Shown: positions 28,476 through 38,314 of the stretch, piece after piece
How the letters are laid out: each line of letters opens with the position of its first letter
Numbering within the stretch: the stretch's first letter is position 1
Assembly (NCBI RefSeq): GCF_002563965.1
Contig: NZ_PDJF01000001.1
Location: 1,860,001 to 1,924,000, forward strand
Length of the DNA: 64,000 nt
Origin: Corynebacterium renale
Lineage (GTDB): Bacteria; Actinomycetota; Actinomycetes; Mycobacteriales; Mycobacteriaceae
Reading direction: 5' to 3'
Position numbers and translations under genes: made by a program
The notes under the pieces: model-generated
The model's database searches: none
What the model was told of the DNA's origin: nothing
What the model saw: the letters and a program-made list of their open reading frames with translations, nothing else

Positions 28476-29647
28476 TGTCCGAAATGGTTAAAAACGGCAC
28501 TCCGCACAACACCAAGGGTGACGTCTTCACATCTTTCAACGTAGACGATTTTGACGTTCCTCAAGGTCGCGACGAGATTTGGCGTTTCATCGCACTGCGT
28601 AATATTCGAGGTCTGCACAACGGCAACTTCCCGGAGCAGGTTGACAGCTCGATTACCGTTGACGTGCCAGAGAACGCAGGAGACACTGTTTCGGTAGACG
28701 TCATCTCCAAAGATGATGAGCGTGCAACCTACGCAGGTGCTCCAGCTGACCGTGTAGCGGCCCAGGCTTGGACTTCCATGAAGGATGTCACGTACGTCAA
28801 CGTCGCACAAGACTCGGTTGTCGAAGGCGTCATCTCCGTTCACATTGAAGGCCAGGGCGCAGAGTCCACCGCTTTCGGTGCAGTGGTCATTGAACTTGAG
28901 GCGCACGCAGAGGCTACCGTCGTGATCAATTACACCGGTTCAGCCACCTACGCTGACAACATTCACTTCATCGTTCGTGATGGTGCGAAGCTCAACGTTG
29001 TTACCGACGCTGACTGGAACAATGACACCGTGCACCTGTCCAACCACCAGGCAGTTATCGGTCGAGACGCTCATTTGCATCACACCGTCGCGACCTTCGG
29101 TGGCCAGATTGTGCGTATCGTTCCTCGCGTTCGTTACGAGGCACCAGGCGGCAACGTCGAGATGCTCGGTGTGTACTTCGCTGATGACGGTCAGTACTTT
29201 GAAAACCGCCTTCTCGTTGATCACTCCGCGCCTAACTGCAAGTCCAACGTTCTGTACAAGGGCGCTCTGCAGGGAAACCCTGAGACCAAGACTGAGGCCC
29301 GTACCTGCTGGGTTGGTGACGTTCTGATCCGCAATACCGCGCGCAATACCCAGACCTACGAAGCAAACCGTAACTTGGTACTCAGCGAAGGCGCTCGCGC
29401 AGATTCTATTCCGAATCTGGAAATTGAAACCGGCGAAATCCCGGGCGCTGGTCACGCTGCTACCGTTGGCCGTTTCGATGACATGCACGTTTTCTACCTC
29501 ATGAGCCGCGGTATTCCTGAGGCAGAAGCTCGTCGTTTGATCATTCACGGTTTCTTTACTGAGGTCATTAATCAGATTCCTGTGGAAGAAATCCGAAACG
29601 AATTCGAAGCACGCGTTGGAGCTGAGCTCGAATCCGTCGTTGTCTAA
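28475..29647 (+). CDS. sufD: Fe-S cluster assembly protein SufD
   Basis: 390-residue paralogue of SufB forming the SufBC2D complex. Seen: beta-helix core with DGQYFENRLLVDHSAPNCKSNVLYKGAL (opening DGQYFENRLLVDH near residue 238) and the C-terminal YLMSRGIPEAEARRLIIHGF shared with SufB. Start overlaps the sufB stop by one base; sufC begins 32 bp later. Confidence 0.96.
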   Translation: MSEMVKNGTPHNTKGDVFTSFNVDDFDVPQGRDEIWRFIALRNIRGLHNGNFPEQVDSSITVDVPENAGDTVSVDVISKDDERATYAGAPADRVAAQAWTSMKDVTYVNVAQDSVVEGVISVHIEGQGAESTAFGAVVIELEAHAEATVVINYTGSATYADNIHFIVRDGAKLNVVTDADWNNDTVHLSNHQAVIGRDAHLHHTVATFGGQIVRIVPRVRYEAPGGNVEMLGVYFADDGQYFENRLLVDHSAPNCKSNVLYKGALQGNPETKTEARTCWVGDVLIRNTARNTQTYEANRNLVLSEGARADSIPNLEIETGEIPGAGHAATVGRFDDMHVFYLMSRGIPEAEARRLIIHGFFTEVINQIPVEEIRNEFEARVGAELESVVV

Positions 29648-29679
29648 AACCCGCCAATCTCGACGAAAGTGAAATAACT

Positions 29680-31699
<2,020 letters not shown>

Positions 31700-31700
<1 letters not shown>

Positions 31701-32146
31701 TGAGCGATTTAGAAGCGATGTACCAAGAGGTCATTCTTGACCACTACAAAAACCCCGAGCATGCCGGGCTTCGCGAGCCTTATCAGGCTGAAGTCCACCA
31801 CGTAAATCCTTCCTGCGGAGATGAACTTACTCTGCGAGTACAGCTCTCAGAGGACGGCACCGTGGTAGAAGACGTGTCGTACGAAGCAGAAGGTTGTTCG
31901 ATCAGCCAAGCTTCAACATCGGTTATGACTGAAGAGGTAATTGGCCAACCGCTGAAAGTAGCGATGGAAAAACTCGGCGCTTTTGAAGAAATGGTGACTT
32001 CTAAAGGTCAGAAGCAAGGCGATGTCGCTGTCATCGGCGATGGCATTGCTTTTGCTGGAGTGTCTAAATTTCCTGCGCGAGTCAAATGCGCACTGTTAGG
32101 CTGGAAAGCTTTTGAAGCAGCCGCAAGCGAAGCACTGGAGGAGTAA
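31700..32146 (+). CDS. sufU: Sulfur acceptor SufU
   Basis: 148-residue IscU-like protein; in Gram-positives SufU binds zinc and accepts sulfur from SufS. Ligand residues visible: C in NPSCGDE (near residue 40), C in EGCSISQAS (near 66) and C in VKCALLGW (near 130), as in the family. Starts in the sufS stop (TAATG). Confidence 0.95.
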
Positions 32147-32149
32147 ACC

Positions 32150-32551
32150 ATGACAAACCCTACTGATTCGTCGAGTTCTTTTGAGAAGTACGATCCAGAG
32201 GCACGCCCACCGCAGTCCGAGCAGGACGAAAAAGATGCCTCCGATGCGCTCGAGTACATGCATGACGTCATCGATCCTGAACTGGGCATCAATGTTGTTG
32301 ATCTCGGGCTTGTCTATGATGTTTGGATCGAACACATCGATGGCATTAAACGCGTTGTAATCAACATGACTCTGACGACGCCAGCGTGCCCGCTGACAGA
32401 CGTCCTCGAAGAACAAACCCAGGTTGCGATTGTCAACAATGGGGTTGCTGATGAAGTGGTCGTCAATTGGGTCTGGATGCCACCATGGGGCCCTCATATG
32501 ATCACCGAGGAAGGCCGCGAACAGTTGCGCGCCCTGGGCTTTGCGGTCTAA
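32150..32551 (+). CDS. sufT: SUF accessory protein SufT (DUF59/MIP18 family)
   Basis: 133-residue protein with the MIP18-type domain: VIDPELGINVVDLGLVYDV (near residue 43) and TLTTPACPLTD with the reactive cysteine. SufT helps mature Fe-S proteins. A 40-residue charged N-terminal extension (DSSSSFEKYDPEARPP) is present. Three bp after sufU; last gene of the operon, with a terminator after it. Confidence 0.93.
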   Translation: MTNPTDSSSSFEKYDPEARPPQSEQDEKDASDALEYMHDVIDPELGINVVDLGLVYDVWIEHIDGIKRVVINMTLTTPACPLTDVLEEQTQVAIVNNGVADEVVVNWVWMPPWGPHMITEEGREQLRALGFAV

Positions 32552-32578
32552 AACCTCACCCGGTCAATGAAAAGGACG

Positions 32579-32611
32579 GACTGGCAGGACTTGCTCCTGC
32601 CAGTCTTTCTT
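32579..32611 (+). terminator. Terminator of the suf operon
   Basis: An 11-bp stem (32579-32589 with 32595-32605), five-base loop, then TTTCTT. Placed 28 bp after sufT. Confidence 0.85.
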
Positions 32612-32647
32612 GTTTCACCCTCCACAGCACAAGGAATTCCCAACCGC

Positions 32648-32653
32648 TAGGAT
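32648..32653 (+). promoter_or_regulatory. -10 box for leaderless ABC-F gene
   Basis: TAGGAT ends 8 nt before GTG 32662; no ribosome-binding site is present there. Confidence 0.6.
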
Positions 32654-32661
32654 ACAAAAAC

Positions 32662-34293
32662 GTGATTGTTACTAAAGATATGGAAGTCCGCGTTGGCGCT
32701 CGAACTCTGCTCACCGCTCCTGGGGAGCAATTGCGCGTCCAACCTGGCGACCGTATTGGACTCGTCGGCCGCAATGGTGCTGGCAAAACCACCACTATGC
32801 GGATCCTGGCAGGGGAGACCGAGCCATACCAAGGGGCTGTCGTACGTTCTGGAGAAATCGGTTACCTGCCCCAGGATTCCCGGGAGGGCAATATCGAGCA
32901 GACGGCCCGGGATCGTGTGTTGTCGGCCCGAGGCCTGGACAAGATTCGCATCAAGATGGAAAAACAGCGTGAGGTCATTGAGAACAGTCTCGATGAGACC
33001 AAGCGCGATAAAGCAATCCAGCAATACTCCAAGCTGGAAGAACGCTATCATTCACTCGGTGGTTACGAAGCAGACGCGGAGTGCGCCCAGATTTGCGACA
33101 ATCTTGGTCTACCACAGCGAATTCTGGATCAACCGTTGAAGACACTCAGTGGTGGTCAGCGCCGGCGCGTCGAGCTGGCCCAGATCCTCTTTGCCGCAAC
33201 CGCGGGGTCGGGTAAGTCGAATACCACTCTGCTTCTCGACGAACCGACAAACCACTTAGACGCCGACTCTATTACGTGGCTGCGCGGCTTCTTAGCCAAA
33301 CACGAGGGTGGCCTCATCATGATTTCTCACGACGTCGATTTGCTAGACGCCGTGTGCAATAAAGTGTGGTTCCTTGATGCCGTCCGTGCTGAGGCCGATA
33401 TTTACAACATGGGCTTCGCAAAATATAAAACGGCCCGTGCGCAGGATGAACAACGTCGCCGTCGTGAACGCGCAAACGCAGAGAAGAAAGCTTCGGCGCT
33501 TCAGGAGAAGGCTGAAAAATTTGGTGCCAAAGCTACGAAGGCGCGAGCCGCGAAGCAAATGGCTGCGCGTGCGGAACGCATGCTCGGAGAACTCGACGAC
33601 GTCCGCGTGGCCGACAAAGTAGCGCACATCAGCTTCCCGGAACCGGCGCCATGCGGAAAGACGCCTTTGTTTGCCAAAGGTTTAACCAAGATGTACGGGT
33701 CATTGGAAGTTTTTGCCGGCGTGGATTTAGCTATCGATAAAGGCTCTCGTGTGGTCATTTTAGGTTTCAACGGCGCTGGTAAAACAACCTTGCTTAAACT
33801 CCTTGCCGGGGTCGAGCGCACGGACGGGGAGGGCGGTATTGTCACTGGCCACGGACTGAGAATTGGCTACTTTGCCCAGGAGCACGACACAATCGATCCG
33901 CAAGCAACTGTGTGGGAAAATACGATTGCTGCGTGCCCCGACGCTGACGAGCAAGATTTACGTGGCCTTCTTGGCGCCTTTATGTTCTCCGGTGACAAAT
34001 TAGAGCAGCCTGCCGGGACTTTGTCCGGTGGTGAAAAGACGCGCTTGTCATTGGCCACGTTAGTGTCTTCGCGGGCCAACGTGCTTCTGCTCGATGAGCC
34101 GACAAACAACCTCGACCCACAATCACGTGAGCAGGTGCTTGATGCGTTGCGTACCTACACTGGCGCGGTAGTATTGGTCACCCACGACCCTGGAGCTGTG
34201 CGAGCTTTGGAGCCTGAGCGCGTCATTGTCCTGCCTGATGGGGTAGAGGACCTTTGGAGCGATGACTACATGGAAATTGTAGAGCTGGCATAG
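32662..34293 (+). CDS. ABC-F family ATPase (Rv1473-like)
   Basis: 543-residue protein with two ABC domains and no membrane segment. First Walker A LVGRNGAGKTTTMRIL near residue 34, first signature LSGGQRRRVELAQ, second Walker A LGFNGAGKTTLLKLL near 369, second signature LSGGEKTRLSLA, and a charged interdomain linker rich in R and K (about 255-310). ABC-F proteins act on ribosomes as translation factors or in antibiotic protection. The frame is open back to 32467, overlapping sufT, but the GTG at 32662 gives the normal N-terminus. Gene order (suf, this gene, acn region) resembles M. tuberculosis, where Rv1473 occupies this place. Confidence 0.9.
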   Translation: MIVTKDMEVRVGARTLLTAPGEQLRVQPGDRIGLVGRNGAGKTTTMRILAGETEPYQGAVVRSGEIGYLPQDSREGNIEQTARDRVLSARGLDKIRIKMEKQREVIENSLDETKRDKAIQQYSKLEERYHSLGGYEADAECAQICDNLGLPQRILDQPLKTLSGGQRRRVELAQILFAATAGSGKSNTTLLLDEPTNHLDADSITWLRGFLAKHEGGLIMISHDVDLLDAVCNKVWFLDAVRAEADIYNMGFAKYKTARAQDEQRRRRERANAEKKASALQEKAEKFGAKATKARAAKQMAARAERMLGELDDVRVADKVAHISFPEPAPCGKTPLFAKGLTKMYGSLEVFAGVDLAIDKGSRVVILGFNGAGKTTLLKLLAGVERTDGEGGIVTGHGLRIGYFAQEHDTIDPQATVWENTIAACPDADEQDLRGLLGAFMFSGDKLEQPAGTLSGGEKTRLSLATLVSSRANVLLLDEPTNNLDPQSREQVLDALRTYTGAVVLVTHDPGAVRALEPERVIVLPDGVEDLWSDDYMEIVELA

Positions 34294-34339
34294 CAAACCC
34301 GACGGCCCCGCGGCATTTGCGCTGCCCTGGTTCATGTAC

Positions 34340-34393
34340 GCGGACACGCATCGTGGGGTAGTCGTCGTGAAGCGATACCCACGACACGTGTCG
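34340..34393. repeat. Long imperfect hairpin between convergent genes
   Basis: Outer arms GCGGACACG (34340-34348) and CGTGTCGC (34386-34393), inner arms CGTGGGGTA (34352-34360) and TACCCACG (34376-34383). It lies in the 120-bp gap between the ABC-F and DUF711 genes and may end both transcripts; there is no T-run. Confidence 0.5.
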
Positions 34394-34413
34394 CACGCCA
34401 TTACATCCCCGGC

Positions 34414-35778
34414 CTAATTACGGAAGCCATGAACGGGGGCAGGAATAAAGCCACCTCGGTTAATGAATTCGCTCGATGCCACAGTGTTCACGGGAATGAC
34501 AGGAGCGTAGCCGAGGAGCCCGCCGAAGTTCACCTCGTCACCAGGTTTCGTACCCGGTACTGGGATAACGCGCACTGCAGTGGTCTTATGATTCATCATG
34601 CCGATCGCGGATTCGTCAGCAATCATGCCAGCAATAGTCTCAGCGCTAGTGTCACCGGGGATTGCAATCATATCCAGGCCTACCGAGCAAATAGACGTCA
34701 TGGCCTCAAGCTTGTCGATAGATATCGCGCCGGTACGCACGGCATCAATCATGCCCTTGTCCTCTGAGACTGGGATGAAGGAACCCGACAGACCACCCAC
34801 GCGCGAACATGCCATCATTCCGCCCTTTTTCACTGCATCGTTGAGCAGCGCCAGCGCAGCGGTTGTTCCGTGCGTGCCCACCTGATCCAAGCCCATGTGC
34901 TCTAGGATGTGGGCCACTGAATCGCCGAGCTCCGCAGTCGGCGCCAAGGAGAGATCAACGATGCCAAAAGGAACGCCCAAGCGTTCCGCGGCCATTGATC
35001 CGACCAGTTGGCCGGTACGCGTGATTTTGAATGCTGCCTTTTTGATTTCTTCGGCGACCTGGTCCAGCGTGGCGCCTTCTAGGGACCCAAGGGCTCGGTC
35101 GACAACCCCGGGGCCAGAGACCCCGACTGATACGACACAGTCGGGTTCTTCCACACCATGGTATGCGCCAGCCATAAATGGATTATCGCCGACAGAATTG
35201 CAGAAAACGACGAGCTTCGCGCACGCGATTGCAGAGGCATCTTTTGTGCGCTCAGCGGCATCCTTGATGACATGTCCCAAGGTACGCACAGCGTTCATGT
35301 TGATACCCGCGCGTGAAGAACCGACGTTGACCGAACCACACACGAGGGATGTTTCGGAAAGCGCCTCTGGGAGAGAAGCGATCAACGCTTCATCAGCGTC
35401 TGTTGCACCTTTAGCTACAAGGGCAGAGTATCCGCCGATAAAGTTAACGCCTAGCTCCCGCGCCGCTTTATCCAGGGCTCGCGCGATATCTGCAGGGTTG
35501 CCGGGTACACCACTAGCGACAAGAGCGATGGGGGTCACCGCAATACGTTTGTTTACGATGGGGATTCCAAGCTCGGCTTCGATACCTTCGCACGTCTCCA
35601 CTAACCGTGCTGCTTGGGTGGTCACGCGGTCGTATACCGCGGCACACGTCTCCTCCATAGTGGAGCGAGTGCACTGGAGCAGAGAAATGCCCATGGTGAC
35701 CGTGCGAATATCGAGGCGATACTTTTCAATCATCTCGATTGTGTCGAGAACGGATCCAGGATTAAAACGTAGGCTCAT
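34414..35778 (-). CDS. DUF711/UPF0210 family protein
   Basis: 454-residue cytoplasmic protein of the UPF0210 (DUF711, 'PFL family') group: N-terminal [30 protein letters not shown] is family-typical (opening [14 protein letters not shown]). The fold resembles glycyl-radical enzymes but no activator gene is nearby and the function is not established. It follows an ACT-domain gene by 8 bp, the standard arrangement in many bacteria, so the two probably act together. Ribosome-binding site AGGGATA. Confidence 0.85.
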   Translation of the reverse strand: MSLRFNPGSVLDTIEMIEKYRLDIRTVTMGISLLQCTRSTMEETCAAVYDRVTTQAARLVETCEGIEAELGIPIVNKRIAVTPIALVASGVPGNPADIARALDKAARELGVNFIGGYSALVAKGATDADEALIASLPEALSETSLVCGSVNVGSSRAGINMNAVRTLGHVIKDAAERTKDASAIACAKLVVFCNSVGDNPFMAGAYHGVEEPDCVVSVGVSGPGVVDRALGSLEGATLDQVAEEIKKAAFKITRTGQLVGSMAAERLGVPFGIVDLSLAPTAELGDSVAHILEHMGLDQVGTHGTTAALALLNDAVKKGGMMACSRVGGLSGSFIPVSEDKGMIDAVRTGAISIDKLEAMTSICSVGLDMIAIPGDTSAETIAGMIADESAIGMMNHKTTAVRVIPVPGTKPGDEVNFGGLLGYAPVIPVNTVASSEFINRGGFIPAPVHGFRN

Positions 35779-35786
35779 TGCTATCC

Positions 35787-36053
35787 CTAAATCTCGTTGA
35801 CCGCGCTGAAGAGTTCTTCAGATTGTAGACGAATAGTCAAGGACTGGTCTTCTTCTACTTTTTCCATTGCCTGGTGCACACCGGTGATGGTGCTTTCTTC
35901 GGGGAGTTCAACGCGGAGGATCATGGTGAACCACTCGTCCATGAGGGTTTGCGACACGTCTAAGATATTGACGTCCAACTTTGCCAGAGCCGTTGTTACA
36001 GCTGCGATGATCCCCGTGTGGTCTTTACCTGTGACCGTCATGATTGCATACAT
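35787..36053 (-). CDS. ACT-domain protein (UPF0237 family)
   Basis: 88-residue stand-alone ACT domain: [30 protein letters not shown] at the N-terminus (opening [19 protein letters not shown]) with the glycine-turn typical of amino-acid-binding ACT folds. Likely a small ligand sensor working with the DUF711 protein encoded 8 bp downstream. ATG 36053 has TAGGAT 8 nt upstream. Confidence 0.87.
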   Translation of the reverse strand: MYAIMTVTGKDHTGIIAAVTTALAKLDVNILDVSQTLMDEWFTMILRVELPEESTITGVHQAMEKVEEDQSLTIRLQSEELFSAVNEI

Positions 36054-36061
36054 GCCACAGC

Positions 36062-36067
36062 ATCCTA
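36062..36067 (-). promoter_or_regulatory. -10 box for the leaderless ACT/DUF711 operon
   Basis: On the minus strand TAGGAT ends 8 nt before ATG 36053. It is 26 bp from the opposite-facing -10 box at 36093-36098. Confidence 0.55.
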
Positions 36068-36092
36068 CCGGTCCACCACTGCGGGAATTGAG

Positions 36093-36098
36093 TAAGGT
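36093..36098 (+). promoter_or_regulatory. -10 box for leaderless gene at 36107
   Basis: TAAGGT ends 8 nt before ATG 36107. The overlapping AAGGTGG could alternatively be read as a ribosome-binding site. Confidence 0.45.
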
Positions 36099-36106
36099 GG
36101 TTGACT

Positions 36107-36787
36107 ATGACTACGGCTAAGAAAGTTCTCATCATCGGCGGCCACGGCAAGGTCGCGCGCCTACTTACTCCTTTACTTATCGACGCTGGCCACAACGTAA
36201 CCAGCGTGATTAGGCAAGAAGACCAGGTAGACCACATTCAGGAGCTCGGTGCGCAACCGCTCGTTCAAGATATTACGGCGCTCAACGCTGTGAAATGGAA
36301 TGCACTTCTGGCAGCATACGACGTAATTGTGTGGTCTGCTGGCGCCGGCGGACGTGGCGATGCTACGACAACACGCGCGGTCGATCGCGATGCCGCGTGG
36401 TCGATGATCGATTCGCTCAATAGGCTTGACGACCGTCCAGAGAAAGCACCGACCTTGCTGCTCGTTTCCTTTACCGGTTCACTGAACAATCCGTGGGATA
36501 AAAATGACCCCATGTACGCCTACGGCTTGGCGAAGCAGGAAGTCGATCGCCGTCTGAACGCAGGCGTGAAATTCCCGTTCGTGGTAGTAGCACCGGGTGA
36601 ACTCACCGATGAGGATAACTCGGGCATCAAGCGCGTCGACGATATCGCCTCCGCAGCCGAACCAACCCCACGCCAAGCGGTAGCCGCGGTATTAGCTGAA
36701 TTAGTAGGACGCGCCGATATTCCCGAGCATGGGGCACGGGTTGCGATTGCCGGAGGCGACGCTCCGGCTTCCGAAATCAGCTTTTAA
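36107..36787 (+). CDS. NAD(P)-binding SDR/NmrA-like protein
   Basis: 226-residue Rossmann-fold protein. The N-terminus has KVLIIGGHGKVARLL (GxxGxxA/G nucleotide motif) and VIVWSAGAGG follows strand 4; YGLAKQEVDRRL supplies the YxxxK motif, so an atypical SDR (NAD(P)H-binding, YwnB/NmrA-type) is likely. Substrate unknown. Start at ATG 36107 instead of an in-frame TTG at 36101. Its last 4 bp overlap the convergent amidotransferase gene. Confidence 0.8.
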   Translation: MTTAKKVLIIGGHGKVARLLTPLLIDAGHNVTSVIRQEDQVDHIQELGAQPLVQDITALNAVKWNALLAAYDVIVWSAGAGGRGDATTTRAVDRDAAWSMIDSLNRLDDRPEKAPTLLLVSFTGSLNNPWDKNDPMYAYGLAKQEVDRRLNAGVKFPFVVVAPGELTDEDNSGIKRVDDIASAAEPTPRQAVAAVLAELVGRADIPEHGARVAIAGGDAPASEISF

Positions 36788-37509
36788 TTAGCCTCTTTTT
36801 CGCGACTTAGCGCGACAAAATTCCGCATAAGCTGCCGTGGCCCAGAGGTGTCATAGCTCGGTAGGGCGGCCACAATTGCTTCGAATTCGGAATCATCGAA
36901 ATAACCATATCCACGGAAGAAGCTCATTCGCTTCTCCATCGCTTGGGCGTCCATTTCCGCGTGGAATTGGCATGCCCAAACATGGTCGCCATAACGGACC
37001 GTCTGGATAGGGCACGTTGGTCCCGTTGCTAACAGAACTGCACTATCAGGAAGCTCGGTCACATTTTCGGTATGGCCAGTTAACGCGGTAAAGGTTGGTT
37101 TCACACCTCGAAATATTCGGTCTTCGAGGCCTTCTCGTGTCAGACGTACTTCGGTTGGCCCGGAGTCCTCAGGGTGCGAATGCCCGGTCGCGCCACCCTG
37201 TGACATAGCAAGGCTTGACATTCCGTAACACAACATTAGGACGGGTACAGGTGAATCAATCAGCGACCCCAACTGCTGATCAACGTGTTTATGCCACTCT
37301 GAATGCTCAGCGTCCGTAGTGTTGAGGGGCGAACCGCCCACAAAAACTCCTGCGTAGTCACTCAGATCCGGAAGATAGTCTTCAGGCGATTCGATTAGCA
37401 TCATCTGGACGTCGGAAAGCGATAATCCAGTGGCACGGAGGAAATCATGGAGCTCCACCTCAGCCAGGGGACTACGTTGACGCGGTGACACTAAAAGGAA
37501 AGGACGCAT
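36784..37509 (-). CDS. Class I glutamine amidotransferase-like protein
   Basis: 241-residue GATase1-fold protein. LMLCYGMSSLAMSQGG (near residue 93) carries the nucleophilic cysteine in a CYGM context, and the histidine in ACQFHAEMD (near 180) completes the dyad. FVGGSPLN (near 56) fits the oxyanion region. Related to stand-alone GMP-synthase-like amidotransferases of unknown substrate. TACAAT lies 8 nt before ATG 37509. It follows acnR in the reverse direction and may be co-transcribed with it after 57 bp, or start on its own. Confidence 0.82.
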   Translation of the reverse strand: MRPFLLVSPRQRSPLAEVELHDFLRATGLSLSDVQMMLIESPEDYLPDLSDYAGVFVGGSPLNTTDAEHSEWHKHVDQQLGSLIDSPVPVLMLCYGMSSLAMSQGGATGHSHPEDSGPTEVRLTREGLEDRIFRGVKPTFTALTGHTENVTELPDSAVLLATGPTCPIQTVRYGDHVWACQFHAEMDAQAMEKRMSFFRGYGYFDDSEFEAIVAALPSYDTSGPRQLMRNFVALSREKEAN

Positions 37510-37517
37510 GACTGGTC

Positions 37518-37523
37518 ATTGTA
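37518..37523 (-). promoter_or_regulatory. -10 box for the leaderless amidotransferase-like gene
   Basis: On the minus strand TACAAT, a near-consensus -10, ends 8 nt before ATG 37509. Confidence 0.55.
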
Positions 37524-37566
37524 CAACGCCAGCGACGCGTCCTTAAAGTGCGGATCTGCAGTGGGG

Positions 37567-38130
37567 CTAGTGTCCGCGGACGGAAGCCTCAACCATGTCC
37601 AGCATTTCTTCAAAGTTGTCGGTTGATAAGCCGGCCGCAACTCGGCTGATCAATCCGTCCATGATTGTCTCCAGGTAGGTGAGCAGAACGTCCAGGGGGA
37701 CGTCATCGCGCATACGTTGTGCGTCCGCGTTAGATTGCAGGCGCTTACGCAATGCGTCGTCCAAAACCTGCTGATGTTCCAGCCACTTATTGCGGAACGC
37801 AGGATCGGTGCGCAGCATTCGCGTAATCTCCAAGCGTGTAGCTAGCCACTCATGACGCTCGGGATTACGCAAAATGTCACGCATAACCTGGACGAGACCG
37901 TTTTCAGAGACTACGTCAGCTTCATTTTCGGCATCCTCCCGAGCAATTGCGAGGAAGAGTGTCTGTTTATCGCCATAGTGGTGGAAAATAGCACCGCGAG
38001 ACTTGCCGGTGGCTTGCTCTAAACGCCGCACCGTGGCGCCTTCATACCCGTGTTCAGCAAAGCACTTACGTGCGCCCTCGAGGATATCGTGCCTACGGCG
38101 CGATAGCTCTTCTTCACTCACTACTGGCAT
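37567..38130 (-). CDS. acnR: TetR-family repressor of aconitase
   Basis: 187-residue TetR regulator. The HTH is in the N-terminus (RRHDILEGARKCFAEHGYEGATVRRL, opening RRHDILEGARKCFAEHGYEG, then GKSRGAIFHHYGDK). It is 184 bp downstream of acn on the same strand, as in C. glutamicum, where AcnR represses acn and senses citrate. A matching operator candidate is at 41287-41302. AAAGG ribosome-binding site. Confidence 0.93.
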   Translation of the reverse strand: MPVVSEEELSRRRHDILEGARKCFAEHGYEGATVRRLEQATGKSRGAIFHHYGDKQTLFLAIAREDAENEADVVSENGLVQVMRDILRNPERHEWLATRLEITRMLRTDPAFRNKWLEHQQVLDDALRKRLQSNADAQRMRDDVPLDVLLTYLETIMDGLISRVAAGLSTDNFEEMLDMVEASVRGH

Positions 38131-38228
38131 CTAGTTACACACCTTTCTTACACAGACAATGAAGCCTACGTCACTACAAACAAAACGAACATAGTTTAAC
38201 AGAGGGGCGTATTTGGGAAATATACGCC

Positions 38229-38267
38229 GATGAGGTACCACCCCGGCACTCGGTGTGGCACCTCATC
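38229..38267 (-). terminator. Hairpin after acn
   Basis: GATGAGGT (38229-38236) with ACCTCATC (38260-38267) and inner CCAC/GTGG pairs. It lies between the acn stop and the acnR start (38131-38314) and probably ends most acn mRNA; no strong T-run. Confidence 0.65.
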
Positions 38268-38314
38268 ATAAGGCCCAAACTTTTAGGAAGCCACGAATGG
38301 CATCCTAGCAGGCA

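Noticed and set aside
32467..32661. N-terminal extension of the ABC-F gene overlapping sufT
   Set aside because: It crosses the suf terminator and the -10 box; residues do not resemble an ABC-F start.
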